NCBI GenBank assembly: GCA_035440445.1 | Contig: DAORMJ010000014.1 | Coordinates: 25,766-89,765 of the forward strand | Length of the DNA: 64,000 nucleotides | Direction of reading: 5' to 3' | Source of the DNA: Ga0077548 sp035440445 | GTDB taxonomy: Bacteria; Pseudomonadota; Alphaproteobacteria; Rhizobiales; Xanthobacteraceae | Shown: in pieces, positions 9,289 through 18,237 of the stretch | Numbering within the stretch: the stretch's first letter is position 1 | Layout: the number at the start of each line of letters is the position of its first letter | Notes under the pieces: generated by a model | The model's input: the letters and a program-made list of their open reading frames with translations, nothing else | Told to the model about the DNA's origin: nothing | Database searches by the model: none | Position numbers and translations under genes: made by a program

Positions 9289-9328
9289 GTTAACGGCGGA
9301 CCCAAATCCGCCGTTAACTGCGTTTTAG
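9289..9328 (+). terminator. Rho-independent terminator after rpsA
   Basis: Perfect 12-bp inverted repeat, GTTAACGGCGGA (9289-9300) and TCCGCCGTTAAC (9307-9318), with a 6-nt loop CCCAAA, followed after TGCG by a TTTT run. It lies 35 nt after the rpsA stop and ahead of sppA, so it is read as the rpsA terminator. Confidence 0.8.
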
Positions 9329-9402
9329 GTGGCGCGAACACCGCTTGCGGGTGCATACATCAGCCCGCGCGTTAAGAGTTGGGATCGAACGGAGCAACGG
9401 GA

Positions 9403-10380
9403 ATGTCTTTCGATGTTGACCAGGCCATTGATCGCCGCCGCATGCGGCGCAAAGTCACCTTCTGGCGCATCTTCGGGGTCGCCGCCGTGCTTCTTGCCGC
9501 TGGTGGCCTGCTCGCTGGAATCGGCGCGAACAACTACATCGAAAAGTCCAGCGCACATGTCGCGCGCGTTACCATCGGCGGCCTGATCCGCAACGACCGC
9601 GACCGCGTGAAGCTGTTCGAGGAAATTGAGAAGTCGGGCGCGAAAGCCGTGCTGATCGTGATCGACAGTCCCGGCGGTACGGTGACCGGCTCCGAGCAAC
9701 TCTTCAAAGCGCTGCGCAAGCTCAACGAGAAGAAGCCGGTGGTGGCCGTGATCGAAGGCTCTGCCGCGAGCGGCGCCTATATCGCGGCACTCGGCACCGA
9801 GCGCATCTTTGCGCCGCGGAGCGCGATCGTCGGTTCGATCGGCGTGATCTTCCAGTATCCAAACTTCCACCAGCTCTTGCAGAAGATTGGCGTCGACGTG
9901 GAATCGATCAAGTCGTCGCCGCTGAAGGCTTCACCCAATGGGTTGGAGCCGACCTCGCCGGAAGCCAAAGCCGCGGTCGCCGCCCTCGTTGCCGACAGCT
10001 ATGAATGGTTCAAGGGCCTGGTGCAGGAGCGCCGCTCGCTCGATGCGGCGACGCTTGCCAGGGTCTCGGATGGCCGCGTCTTCACCGCGGCGCAGGCGCT
10101 ACCGTTGAAACTGGTCGATGAGATCGGCGACGAGAAGACTGCGCGCGAATGGCTGGCAAAGCACAAGAACGTTTCGGCCGATCTCACGGTGCGGGACTGG
10201 CGGGTACGGACCGCGGGATCAGAGTTCCGCTGGCTCAGCGCGGCTTCGACCCTGCTGGAGCTGACCGGCTTCACGTCCATCGCAGGGGCCATTTCGAACG
10301 AGTCCGTATTGCGCGCTGCAGCGAGCGCTCAGCTTGACGGGCTTTTGGCGCTCTGGCACCCTCAATTCAGCAATCAATAG
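9403..10380 (+). CDS. sppA: Signal peptide peptidase SppA (S49 serine protease)
   Basis: Inner-membrane protease degrading cleaved signal peptides. 325 aa, the short single-domain form. A cytoplasmic N-terminus rich in Arg/Lys precedes one membrane anchor (about residues 25-45). IDSPGGTVTGSEQL and GSAASGAYIAA carry the S49 nucleophile-serine region, and IKSSPLKASPN the region of the partner lysine. The ATG at 9403 (MSFDVDQAID) sits behind GGAGCAACGG and is preferred to a TTG at 9379. Between rpsA and ihfB, as in many Hyphomicrobiales. Confidence 0.93.
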   Translation: MSFDVDQAIDRRRMRRKVTFWRIFGVAAVLLAAGGLLAGIGANNYIEKSSAHVARVTIGGLIRNDRDRVKLFEEIEKSGAKAVLIVIDSPGGTVTGSEQLFKALRKLNEKKPVVAVIEGSAASGAYIAALGTERIFAPRSAIVGSIGVIFQYPNFHQLLQKIGVDVESIKSSPLKASPNGLEPTSPEAKAAVAALVADSYEWFKGLVQERRSLDAATLARVSDGRVFTAAQALPLKLVDEIGDEKTAREWLAKHKNVSADLTVRDWRVRTAGSEFRWLSAASTLLELTGFTSIAGAISNESVLRAAASAQLDGLLALWHPQFSNQ

Positions 10381-10469
10381 CTCGCGCAACTCTTTGATCG
10401 TTCGGATTTTTTGGTTATTCCGGGGGTCGGATATAACTGTCTCTAAGCGGCGGATTGAATAACTTGTCG

Positions 10470-10802
10470 ATGATCAAATCCGAACTCGTGCAACGGATCG
10501 CTACAGCGAACCCGCATCTTTATCAGCGCGACGTTGAAAACATCGTAGATGCAATTCTGGACGAGATCACGCTCGCGCTTGCCCGTGGCGACCGCGTCGA
10601 GCTTCGCGGCTTCGGCGCTTTCTCGGTGAAGAACCGTCCCGCGCGTGTAGGACGCAACCCGCGCACCGGCGCGCAGGTGAAGGTCGAGGAAAAGGTCGTT
10701 CCCTATTTCAAGACCGGCAAGGAAATGCGGGATCGCCTGAACAAGCCGCGCAGTGCAGCCCCGGCCGGCGCTTCGGCGACGGCGTCCATTCCGACCAAGT
10801 AA
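10470..10802 (+). CDS. ihfB: Integration host factor subunit beta
   Basis: Beta subunit of the DNA-bending IHF heterodimer. 110 aa; HU/IHF fold with the DNA-intercalating arm around RPARVGRNPRTGAQV (about 55-70) and the lead segment DRVELRGFGAFSV. The ATG giving MIKSELVQRIA is the standard family start; an in-frame TTG five codons earlier is less likely. The C-terminal 15 residues after RDRLN are Ala/Pro-rich, as in related alphaproteobacterial proteins. Confidence 0.96.
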   Translation: MIKSELVQRIATANPHLYQRDVENIVDAILDEITLALARGDRVELRGFGAFSVKNRPARVGRNPRTGAQVKVEEKVVPYFKTGKEMRDRLNKPRSAAPAGASATASIPTK

Positions 10803-10841
10803 GTGCTCGCTTCCGCGCCGCAAATATCCGGAGCCGCATGA

Positions 10842-11198
10842 ATGCGAAAGTTCCTTCGCTGGCTCGTTGTCGTTCCATTCGCCATTCTTCTCGTGCTGCT
10901 CGCGGTCGCCAATCGTGGCGCGGTCACGGTGTCGCTCGATCCGTTTTCGCGCGAAGCGCCGGCGCTCGCATTCTCGTTGCCGCTTTTCATCGTGCTGCTC
11001 CTGGCGGTCGCGGTCGGCGTCGTGATCGGTGGCACGGTGGTCGGCGTTGGCAGATTGCGGTGGCGTTTCCGCGCGCGCCGCGCCGAGCGTGAAGCCGAGA
11101 AACTTTCCGCGGAGAACGAAGCCTTCTTTCGTGCGGCTTCCGTGCGCGAAGGCCGCAGCGAGGCAGCAGCTTCGCGCGAGATCGCGCTCCGGCAGTAA
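10842..11198 (+). CDS. LapA family (DUF1049) membrane protein
   Basis: 118-aa inner-membrane protein with two predicted transmembrane helices (about residues 7-25 and 45-70) and a basic, coiled-coil-prone C-terminus (RRAEREAEKLSAENEAF). In E. coli the LapA/LapB pair controls LpxC turnover; here there is no adjacent lapB, and the function is inferred from family resemblance only. The ATG at 10842 has GGAG upstream. The stop overlaps the next gene by one base (TAATG). Confidence 0.85.
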   Translation: MRKFLRWLVVVPFAILLVLLAVANRGAVTVSLDPFSREAPALAFSLPLFIVLLLAVAVGVVIGGTVVGVGRLRWRFRARRAEREAEKLSAENEAFFRAASVREGRSEAAASREIALRQ

Positions 11199-12157
11199 TG
11201 AGCGGGCAGGCGCTTCGCTACATCGCGGCAAACGAAATCGACCGCGTGCTCGACTTTCCTGCGCTGATCGAAGCGCTGCATGCCGCCTTCCGCGCCGACA
11301 TCGAAACGCCGCTCCGTCATCATCACGCGATCTCCCGCGACGATGGCGAGGCCGCAATCCTCCTGATGCCAGCCTGGACCAAAGAACAGCAGGGCAGTTT
11401 TCTCGGCACCAAGACAGTCACCGTCTTTCCGGGCAACCTTGCAAAGGGGATCGGTTCGGTCGCAGGCACCTATCTCCTGATGTCGGGCGACACCGGCGAG
11501 CCCTTGCTGACCATCGACGGTCATCGGCTCACGTTATGGCGCACGGCTGCGGCTTCTGCGCTCGCCGCGAAATATCTCGCGCGTGACGACGCTTCGCATC
11601 TCCTGCTGATCGGCGCGGGCGCGCTCGCGCCCTATCTCGCGCGGGCGCACGCGGCGGTGCGCCCGATCCGGAAAGTCTCGATCTGGAACCGCTCGCCCGA
11701 GCGCGCGGAAGCCTTGGCCGAAGAACTCTCGGCCGAGGCTTTCACGGTCGAAGTGGTGGAAGACAAGGAAGCTGCGGTGCGTGAGGCCGACGTCGTCACC
11801 TGCATCACGCTCTCCCAGACCCCGGTGGTTTCCGGCGCTTGGCTCAAGGAGGGCGCACATGTCGATTTGGTCGGGGCCTTCCGGCCGAATGCCCGCGAGG
11901 CCGACGATGCGGCCGTGGCGCGGGCGCGGGTCTATGCCGATACTCGCGGGGGTGCCCTCAAGGAGGCTGGAGACCTCGTGATCCCGCTCGCAAACGGGAT
12001 TTTCCGGGAAGCCGACCTGCAGGGGGACCTGTTTCAGCTCTGCCGGGGCGAGGTGGAGGGCCGCAAAACCACCCACGAAATCACGCTTTTCAAGTCGGTC
12101 GGGACCGCGATCGAGGACCTCGCCGCCGCCATGCTGGTGTTCCGGAAACTCGGCTGA
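11198..12157 (+). CDS. Ornithine cyclodeaminase family protein
   Basis: Member of the OCD/mu-crystallin family of NAD(P)-binding dehydrogenases or deaminases; the substrate could be ornithine, alanine or an imine and cannot be read from the sequence. 319 aa. Visible features are GTKTVTVFPGN, the nucleotide-binding segment LLIGAGALAPYLARAH (about 130-145) and DLVGAFRPNAREADD (about 220-234). Coupled to lapA by a one-base overlap and 82 nt ahead of trpF. Confidence 0.88.
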   Translation: MSGQALRYIAANEIDRVLDFPALIEALHAAFRADIETPLRHHHAISRDDGEAAILLMPAWTKEQQGSFLGTKTVTVFPGNLAKGIGSVAGTYLLMSGDTGEPLLTIDGHRLTLWRTAAASALAAKYLARDDASHLLLIGAGALAPYLARAHAAVRPIRKVSIWNRSPERAEALAEELSAEAFTVEVVEDKEAAVREADVVTCITLSQTPVVSGAWLKEGAHVDLVGAFRPNAREADDAAVARARVYADTRGGALKEAGDLVIPLANGIFREADLQGDLFQLCRGEVEGRKTTHEITLFKSVGTAIEDLAAAMLVFRKLG

Positions 12158-12239
12158 CGCGCCCCTCCTTGCCTCAAGTGGACAGGACCGGCAGGCCATG
12201 CCATCGGAAGCGCCGAGATAGCGGGCGACGGACCGGCAG

Positions 12240-12878
12240 ATGATCGTCAAAATATGCGGGATCAAGGACTTGGCGGCGATGGACGCGGCACTGGATGCAG
12301 GCGCGGACATGGTCGGGCTCGTGTTCTTTCCGGCAAGCCCGCGCAATGTGACGCCCGATGAAGCGGCGAAACTCGCCGACCGCGCGCGCGGCAAGGCGAA
12401 AGTGGTGGCGCTTTCGGTCGATGCCGACGAGCGGCTGATCGATGCGATCGAGGCGAGCATCGCACCCGACCTGCATCAGTTGCACGGCGCGGAAACTCCG
12501 GCGGCGGTCACAGCACTTCGGGAGAAGACGAAGAAGCCGGTGATGAAGGCGATCGCGGTCGCGGCTGCCAATGATCTTGCGCCGCTTGCTTCCTATGAAG
12601 CCGTTGCGGACTGGATCCTCTTCGACGCCAAGGCGCCGAAAGACGCGACGCGTCCGGGCGGCCATGGCCAGACCTTCGACTGGTCGCTGTTGCAGAATAT
12701 CAATCATTCGAAACCCGTGATGCTTTCGGGCGGCATCAATCCGGATAACGTGGCGCAGGCGATCGAAGCCGTTCGCCCGGATGCGGTGGATGTATCTTCC
12801 GGCGTCGAAAGTGCGCCCGGCGTGAAAGATCGCGACAAGATTTTTGCCTTCCTGCGCGAGGCGCGCAGGCAACGGTGA
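12240..12878 (+). CDS. trpF: Phosphoribosylanthranilate isomerase
   Basis: Third step of tryptophan synthesis: Amadori rearrangement of PRA to CdRP. 212-aa TIM barrel beginning VKICGIKD (catalytic Cys at position 5), with GLVFFPASPRNV, and the phosphate-binding SGGINPDNV and DVSSGVESAPG loops late in the chain. Leads the trpF-trpB-trpA cluster, 13 nt before trpB. Confidence 0.97.
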   Translation: MIVKICGIKDLAAMDAALDAGADMVGLVFFPASPRNVTPDEAAKLADRARGKAKVVALSVDADERLIDAIEASIAPDLHQLHGAETPAAVTALREKTKKPVMKAIAVAAANDLAPLASYEAVADWILFDAKAPKDATRPGGHGQTFDWSLLQNINHSKPVMLSGGINPDNVAQAIEAVRPDAVDVSSGVESAPGVKDRDKIFAFLREARRQR

Positions 12879-12891
12879 TGGAGCAGGTGCT

Positions 12892-14109
12892 TTGAACGAT
12901 CGCGTCAATTCGTTGCGTACCGGGCCGGACGAGCGCGGGCATTTCGGCATTTTCGGTGGCCGCTTCGTCGCCGAAACCTTGATGCCGCTCGTGCTCGATC
13001 TCGAGCGTGCCTATGAAGAAGCGAAAAAGGATCCCGCCTTCAAGAAGGAGATGGATTACCATCTCAAGCACTTTGTCGGCCGCCCGAGCCCGCTCTATTT
13101 CGCCGAACGCCTGACGGAGCATTTCGGCGGCGCGAAGATCTACTTCAAGCGCGAAGACCTCAATCACACCGGCGCGCACAAGGTGAATAACGTGCTCGGA
13201 CAGATCATGCTGGCCAAGCGCATGAAGAAGCCGCGCGTGATCGCCGAAACCGGCGCCGGCATGCATGGGGTTGCGACCGCGACGCTCTGCGCCAAGTTCG
13301 GTTTGCAATGCGTCGTGTTCATGGGCGCGGTCGATGTCGCGCGGCAGGAGCCGAACGTGCTGCGCATGCGCGCGCTCGGCGCGGAAGTCCGTCCCGTGAT
13401 CAGCGGCTCGAATACGCTAAAAGATGCGATGAACGAGGCGCTGCGCGACTGGGTCACCAACGTCCACGACACGTTTTATTGCATCGGCACGGTCGCGGGC
13501 CCGCATCCTTATCCGGCCATGGTGCGCGACTTCCAGTGCGTGATCGGCGACGAGACGAAGCAGCAGATCATGGAGCTCGAAGGCCGCTTGCCGAATGCGC
13601 TCGTTGCCTGCATCGGCGGCGGCTCGAATGCGATGGGCCTGTTTCATCCTTTCCTCGACGACCGGGACGTCGAAATCTACGGCGTGGAAGCGGCGGGTCA
13701 CGGCCTCGACAAGCAGCATGCCGCCTCGCTCGCGGGCGGCAGGCCCGGCGTCTTGCACGGCAACCGTACGTATCTCCTGATGAACGAAGACGGCCAGATC
13801 GAGGAAGCCCACTCCATTTCGGCAGGTCTCGACTATCCCGGCATCGGACCGGAGCATAGCTGGCTGCATGACATCGGCCGGGTGAAATACATTTCCGCGA
13901 CCGACGACGAAGCGCTCGCCGCGTTTCAGCTTTGCTCGCGGCTTGAAGGCATCATTCCCGCGCTCGAGCCCTCGCATGCGCTCGCCAAGCTTGAACAGCT
14001 TGCGCGCGGCAAGCCGAAGGATCATCTCATCGTGGTCAATCTCTCCGGCCGCGGCGACAAGGATCTCGCCTCCGTCGCGGGCTATCTCGACAAGAAGATG
14101 TCGGCATGA
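12892..14109 (+). CDS. trpB: Tryptophan synthase beta chain
   Basis: PLP enzyme joining indole and serine to give tryptophan in the alpha2beta2 complex. 405 aa; PLP lysine in NHTGAHKVNNVLGQ, phosphate-binding GGGSNAMG, and the family-typical IFGGRFVAETLMP start. The TTG at 12892 (NDRVNSLRTGP) was chosen because GGAGCAGG precedes it and trpF ends 13 nt earlier; no ATG is available in this region. Its stop overlaps the downstream secreted gene by ATGA. Confidence 0.96.
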   Translation: MNDRVNSLRTGPDERGHFGIFGGRFVAETLMPLVLDLERAYEEAKKDPAFKKEMDYHLKHFVGRPSPLYFAERLTEHFGGAKIYFKREDLNHTGAHKVNNVLGQIMLAKRMKKPRVIAETGAGMHGVATATLCAKFGLQCVVFMGAVDVARQEPNVLRMRALGAEVRPVISGSNTLKDAMNEALRDWVTNVHDTFYCIGTVAGPHPYPAMVRDFQCVIGDETKQQIMELEGRLPNALVACIGGGSNAMGLFHPFLDDRDVEIYGVEAAGHGLDKQHAASLAGGRPGVLHGNRTYLLMNEDGQIEEAHSISAGLDYPGIGPEHSWLHDIGRVKYISATDDEALAAFQLCSRLEGIIPALEPSHALAKLEQLARGKPKDHLIVVNLSGRGDKDLASVAGYLDKKMSA

Positions 14110-14612
14110 ACAAGCGCCTCCTCGCGAAAGTCCTGCTTGCTCCCGCGCTGATCGGCGCGGGCGTGATTGCGGGCTATGCGCAGGAACGCTTCAGCGAGAA
14201 TCCGATCAAGGAAGGCGCATGGGTCTATCCGACCGAAAAAATCGCGCCTGCCGTGGTCGAGGCCTTCTGCCAGTCGGGCTTCTCGGTGCATTTCGCCGAC
14301 GGCGGTTTCTTCACCGTGCTCAATCAGCCGATTGCGCGCATGAAGAAGAAGCTCTCGGTCGACACGTCCGGTAGCTGCACCTTCAATGCCGAGAAACAGA
14401 TTTCGACCTGCACCGGCCTTGAGACCGACGGCCGCCGCAAGTTTGCGCTGAACGAAGAAAATATCTTCGAGCGCGATGGCGGCTACCTCAAGGTTACTAC
14501 GAGCTTCGTTGATCGCGACACCAAGGAAAGGGTCGCCTTCGTGACATATCCCGTGCGCTGCCCGGATAAAGTGGTGCGCGAAATCCTGATCAAGGCGATC
14601 CCGCCCAAATGA
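14106..14612 (+). CDS. Hypothetical secreted protein between trpB and trpA
   Basis: Not a family I recognise. 168 aa with a Sec-type signal: basic MNKR, hydrophobic LLAKVLLAPALIGAGVIAGYA, probable cleavage after about residue 25. The mature part is mixed alpha/beta-looking, with four cysteines (in AFCQSG, SGSCTF, STCTGL and VRCPDK) that could form two disulfides in the periplasm. It overlaps both trpB and trpA by 4 bases (ATGA), so it should be translated with the tryptophan synthase subunits. No catalytic motif is evident. Confidence 0.75.
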   Translation: MNKRLLAKVLLAPALIGAGVIAGYAQERFSENPIKEGAWVYPTEKIAPAVVEAFCQSGFSVHFADGGFFTVLNQPIARMKKKLSVDTSGSCTFNAEKQISTCTGLETDGRRKFALNEENIFERDGGYLKVTTSFVDRDTKERVAFVTYPVRCPDKVVREILIKAIPPK

Positions 14613-15454
14613 CCGCAGTGACCCGCATCGATACCCGCTTCAAGCAACTCAGCGTCGAAGGTCGTGCCGCGCTCGTGACCTTCGTCACGGCGGGCGATCC
14701 CGATTACGAGACCTCCCTTTCGATCCTCAAAGCGCTGCCGAAAGCCGGCGCCGACATCGTCGAGCTCGGCGTGCCCTTCACCGATGCGATGGCCGACGGC
14801 CCGCCGATTCAGGCGGCATCGTTACGCGCGCTCGCAGGTGGCCAGTCGCTGAAGAAAACCATCGCCATGGTGCGCGCCTTCCGCGAAGGCGACAACACGA
14901 CGCCGATCGTGCTCATGGGCTATTACAACCCGATCTATATCTACGGCGTCGATACGTTTTTGAAGGACGCGAAGGAAGCCGGCGTTGATGGCCTGATCGT
15001 GGTCGATCTGCCGCCGGAAGAAGACGAAGAGCTTTGTCTGCCCGCGATGAAGGCGGGCATCAATTTCATCCGCCTCTCGACGCCGACGACCGACGACAAG
15101 CGTCTTCCCGCAGTACTGAAGAACACTTCGGGCTTTGTCTATTACGTTTCGATCGCGGGCGTATCGGGCGCGGCGGCGCCCGACACGCCGAAAGTCGTCG
15201 AAGCGGTTGCGCGCATCAAGCGCCATACCGGACTTCCGATTGCCGTCGGCTTCGGGTTGAAAACGCCGGAACATGCCCGCGCGATCGCCTCGGGCGCGGA
15301 CGGTGCCGTCGTCGGTTCCGCGCTGGTCGAGGCGATCCGCACGAGCCTCGACGCAGAAGGCCGCGCAACCGCAAACACCGTCAAGGCCGTTACCGGCCTC
15401 GTCGAAAAACTCGCCGAAGGCGTGCGTTCCGCGCGCCGTCAGGCGGCGGAATAG
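14609..15454 (+). CDS. trpA: Tryptophan synthase alpha chain
   Basis: Cleaves indole-3-glycerol phosphate to indole, which is channelled to TrpB. 281-aa TIM barrel with the catalytic Glu in ELGVPF and catalytic Asp in TDAMADGPPIQAAS, plus the phosphate-binding AVGFGLKTPEHA and GADGAVVGSALVE loops. It starts by ATGA overlap with the secreted gene, and accD follows after 67 nt. Confidence 0.97.
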   Translation: MTAVTRIDTRFKQLSVEGRAALVTFVTAGDPDYETSLSILKALPKAGADIVELGVPFTDAMADGPPIQAASLRALAGGQSLKKTIAMVRAFREGDNTTPIVLMGYYNPIYIYGVDTFLKDAKEAGVDGLIVVDLPPEEDEELCLPAMKAGINFIRLSTPTTDDKRLPAVLKNTSGFVYYVSIAGVSGAAAPDTPKVVEAVARIKRHTGLPIAVGFGLKTPEHARAIASGADGAVVGSALVEAIRTSLDAEGRATANTVKAVTGLVEKLAEGVRSARRQAAE

Positions 15455-15521
15455 GCCCTGGTTTTATCGGCCAGCCTGCACCCTATATAATGCAACCAAC
15501 CAATTCGTCGGGAGCCCGGTC

Positions 15522-16424
15522 ATGAACTGGATATCCAACGTCGGTCCGAAAATCCGATCCTTTCTCTCGCGCCGCGATGTGCCGGAGAACCTCTGGATCA
15601 AATGCCCGGAAACCGGCCAGCTCGTATTTCACAAGGATGTGGAATCGAACCAGTGGGTGATCCCCGGCTCGAACTATCACATGCGCATGGGCGCTACCGC
15701 GCGCCTGAAAGCGACCTTCGATAACGAAACCTGGATCGATGTTGCGGTGCCGGGTGTGGCCGCCGATCCGCTGAAATTCCGCGACGAAAGAAAATACGCC
15801 GACCGCATCAAGGATGCGCGCAGCAAGACCGGCATGCAGGATGCGGTGAAGATCGGCTACGGCAAGCTTGAAGACGTGCCGGCGGTCGTCGCCGTGCAGG
15901 ATTTCGATTTCATGGGCGGTTCGCTCGGCATGGCGGCGGGCGAGGCGGTGATCCGCGGCCTCGAAACCGCGGTCGAGAAGAAAGCGCCGTTCATTCTTTT
16001 CGTCGCGTCCGGCGGCGCACGCATGCAGGAAGGTATCCTTTCGCTGATGCAGATGCCGCGCACGACCGTCGCGGTGCAGCGGCTGCGTCATGCAAAGAAA
16101 CCCTACATCGTCGTCTTGACCAACCCGACCACCGGCGGCGTCACCGCGTCTTACGCCATGCTCGGCGACGTGCAGATTGCGGAGCCGGGCGCGCTGATCG
16201 GCTTCGCCGGCCCGCGCGTGATCGAGCAGACTATCCGCGAAAAACTTCCCGCCGGCTTTCAGCGCGCGGAATATCTGCGCGATCACGGCATGGTGGATAT
16301 GGTCGTGCACCGGCACGAGATGCGCAAAACGCTCGCGCGTCTTTGCCGTCTCATGACCAAAGCTGGACAGAAGAGCGATCCCGTGATGCCGCCCGTCGCG
16401 CCGCTCCCCGCGGTGGCGGAGTGA
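15522..16424 (+). CDS. accD: Acetyl-CoA carboxylase carboxyltransferase subunit beta
   Basis: With AccA forms the carboxyltransferase that makes malonyl-CoA, first step of fatty-acid synthesis. 300 aa. The crotonase-like core is intact (GGSLGMAAGEAVIRG, FVASGGARMQEG, TTGGVTASYAMLGD, EKLPAGFQRAEYL). The N-terminal zinc ribbon that normally holds four cysteines has only one here (WIKCPETGQL; the second pair is replaced by VIPGSNYHM). The ATG follows GGAGCC. The stop overlaps folC (GTGA). Confidence 0.95.
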   Translation: MNWISNVGPKIRSFLSRRDVPENLWIKCPETGQLVFHKDVESNQWVIPGSNYHMRMGATARLKATFDNETWIDVAVPGVAADPLKFRDERKYADRIKDARSKTGMQDAVKIGYGKLEDVPAVVAVQDFDFMGGSLGMAAGEAVIRGLETAVEKKAPFILFVASGGARMQEGILSLMQMPRTTVAVQRLRHAKKPYIVVLTNPTTGGVTASYAMLGDVQIAEPGALIGFAGPRVIEQTIREKLPAGFQRAEYLRDHGMVDMVVHRHEMRKTLARLCRLMTKAGQKSDPVMPPVAPLPAVAE

Positions 16425-17758
16425 ACGAACAGACGCGCCCGCCTTCGGCGGCCGATCTCGTACTCGCGAGACTTGGTGCACTTCATCCGAAGCGGATCGA
16501 TCTTTCGCTCGGGCGCCTGAACCGGCTTCTGGAAGCGCTCGGCAATCCGCAGCGCAAGCTACCGCCGGTGATTCATGTCGGCGGCACCAACGGCAAGGGC
16601 TCGACCGTTACCTTTCTGCGCGCGATCCTCGAAGCGGCCGGGAAGTCGGTGCACGTATATACTTCACCGCATCTCGTGCATTTCAACGAGCGGATCCGCA
16701 TCGGCGCGCCGGGCGCGAGCCATATCGTGAAAGACGATATGCTTGCCGCCGCACTCGAGGAAGCCGAGCGCGCAAACAATGGCGGCGAGATCACATTCTT
16801 CGAGATTACGACCGCTGCGGCGATGCTGTTGTTTGCGCGCAATCCTGCCGACGTGCTCCTGCTCGAAGTAGGCCTCGGCGGGAAGCTGGACGCGACCAAT
16901 GTGATCGAGCGTCCGCTTGCGAGCGTTGTCACACCGGTATCCGTCGATCACACCGAATATCTCGGCAGCACGATCGACAAGATCGCCGCGGAGAAGGCGG
17001 GCATTTTCAAACGCAACGTGCCTGCCATCATCGCGCGGCAGGACGAAGTGGCGCTTGCGGTGCTTGATCGCGCGGCACAGCGCGCAGGCGCCCGCACCTT
17101 CATCTCGGGCGAAGACTGGCACGCAACCGAAGAGGCAGGGCGGCTCGTTTATTCCGATGAGCAGGGGCTCTTGGATCTGCCGCGGCCGCGGCTGTTCGGC
17201 CGGCATCAGATCGAAAATGCGGGCACGGCCGTCGCAACCTTGCGCGCGATTGCGTCGCTCGACATCCCGGTCAGCGCGATCGAAGCCGGATTGCAGAAGG
17301 CCGACTGGCCCGCGCGCATGCAGAACCTTTCCGGCGGGAAGCTCGCATCAAGATTGCCGGAAGGCGCCGAGCTCTGGCTCGATGGCGGGCACAACACCGC
17401 TGGCGCCGATGCGGTGGCAGCTGCGATCGGCGAAATGGAGGAGCGCAGCCCGCGTCCCCTGGTGCTGATTATTGGAATGCTGACGACCAAAAGTGCGGAA
17501 GATTTTCTCGCGCGCTTCGCAGGCATTGCCCGCCAGGTTTTCGGCGTATCGCCGCCGGGGGAAGCCTCGCGTCCTGCGTCCAAGATTGCGGAAGCCGCAA
17601 AGCACGCCGGCATCGCCGGCGAAGCGGCGGAAGGGCTGATCGATGCGCTGGATCGCGTGAAGACGCTCGGGCTTTCCACGCCGCCGCGCGTTCTGATCAC
17701 GGGCTCGCTCTATCTTGCGGGCGAGGTGCTCGCGGCAAACGAAACGCCGCCGCAATAA
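16421..17758 (+). CDS. folC: Bifunctional folylpolyglutamate synthase/dihydrofolate synthase
   Basis: Adds glutamate to dihydropteroate and polyglutamylates folates. 445 aa of the Mur-ligase fold: P-loop HVGGTNGKGSTVTFL near residue 48, SPHLVHFNERIRI, the magnesium/folate region FEITTAAA, EVGLGGKLDATN, and the C-terminal LWLDGGHNTAGAD. GTG start overlapping the accD stop by 4 bases (GTGA). It converges on trxA. Confidence 0.94.
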   Translation: MNEQTRPPSAADLVLARLGALHPKRIDLSLGRLNRLLEALGNPQRKLPPVIHVGGTNGKGSTVTFLRAILEAAGKSVHVYTSPHLVHFNERIRIGAPGASHIVKDDMLAAALEEAERANNGGEITFFEITTAAAMLLFARNPADVLLLEVGLGGKLDATNVIERPLASVVTPVSVDHTEYLGSTIDKIAAEKAGIFKRNVPAIIARQDEVALAVLDRAAQRAGARTFISGEDWHATEEAGRLVYSDEQGLLDLPRPRLFGRHQIENAGTAVATLRAIASLDIPVSAIEAGLQKADWPARMQNLSGGKLASRLPEGAELWLDGGHNTAGADAVAAAIGEMEERSPRPLVLIIGMLTTKSAEDFLARFAGIARQVFGVSPPGEASRPASKIAEAAKHAGIAGEAAEGLIDALDRVKTLGLSTPPRVLITGSLYLAGEVLAANETPPQ

Positions 17759-17770
17759 CGCGGTGTCCCG

Positions 17771-17815
17771 GTCTCAAAAAAGAAACGGAGCGCTTCTCTT
17801 TCGAGAAACGCTCCG
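17771..17815 (-). terminator. Rho-independent terminator of the trxA operon
   Basis: Inverted repeat 17786-17815 (CGGAGCG and TTCTC on one side, GAGAA and CGCTCCG on the other, one C/A mismatch, TTTC loop). Read on the minus strand, the hairpin is followed by TTTCTTTTTT, the signature of an intrinsic terminator. It lies 27 nt beyond the trxA stop. The plus-strand side lacks a T-run, so folC probably does not use it. Confidence 0.85.
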
Positions 17816-17842
17816 GATTGTGGTTCTGTAAATCGTATCGGC

Positions 17843-18160
17843 TCAGACCGTGGTTTCGATCCACTGCTCGATCTTCGCCTTCGGATAAGCGCCGATCAAG
17901 CGCGAGGCCATCTCGCCGTTCTTGAAGATCATGAGCGTCGGAATCGACATGATGCCGTATTTCGACGCCACGTTCGGGTTTTCATCGACGTTGATCTTGA
18001 CGATCTTCACCTTGCTGTTCGCGCCGGAAATTTCCTCGAGCGCAGGCGCGATCTGGCGGCACGGCCCGCACCACTCCGCCCAGAAGTCCACGAGCACCGG
18101 CTCGCTCGACTTGAGCACGTCGTTATCGAAAGAAGCGTCGGAGACTTTATCGACGGCCAT
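17843..18160 (-). CDS. trxA: Thioredoxin
   Basis: General cytoplasmic disulfide reductase. 105 aa with the redox motif WCGPC in DFWAEWCGPCRQIAPALEE and the cis-proline loop IMSIPTLMIFKNG. The start MAVDKVSD matches family N-termini; an in-frame extension to 18241 was rejected. Last gene of the minus-strand block headed by the DivL-like kinase, 77 nt after addA, and closed by a terminator. Confidence 0.97.
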   Translation of the reverse strand: MAVDKVSDASFDNDVLKSSEPVLVDFWAEWCGPCRQIAPALEEISGANSKVKIVKINVDENPNVASKYGIMSIPTLMIFKNGEMASRLIGAYPKAKIEQWIETTV

Positions 18161-18237
18161 GATGGACCTCTTCAAGCGTTGAAATCGGAAAGAAAATCCT
18201 GTTCGTCGGGCATAGGTAGGTTTGCCCGGCCACAGGG

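Noticed and set aside
7524..9356. Long antisense frame opposite rpsA
   Set aside because: Typical mirrored frame of a GC-rich gene with regular S1 repeats; no independent features.
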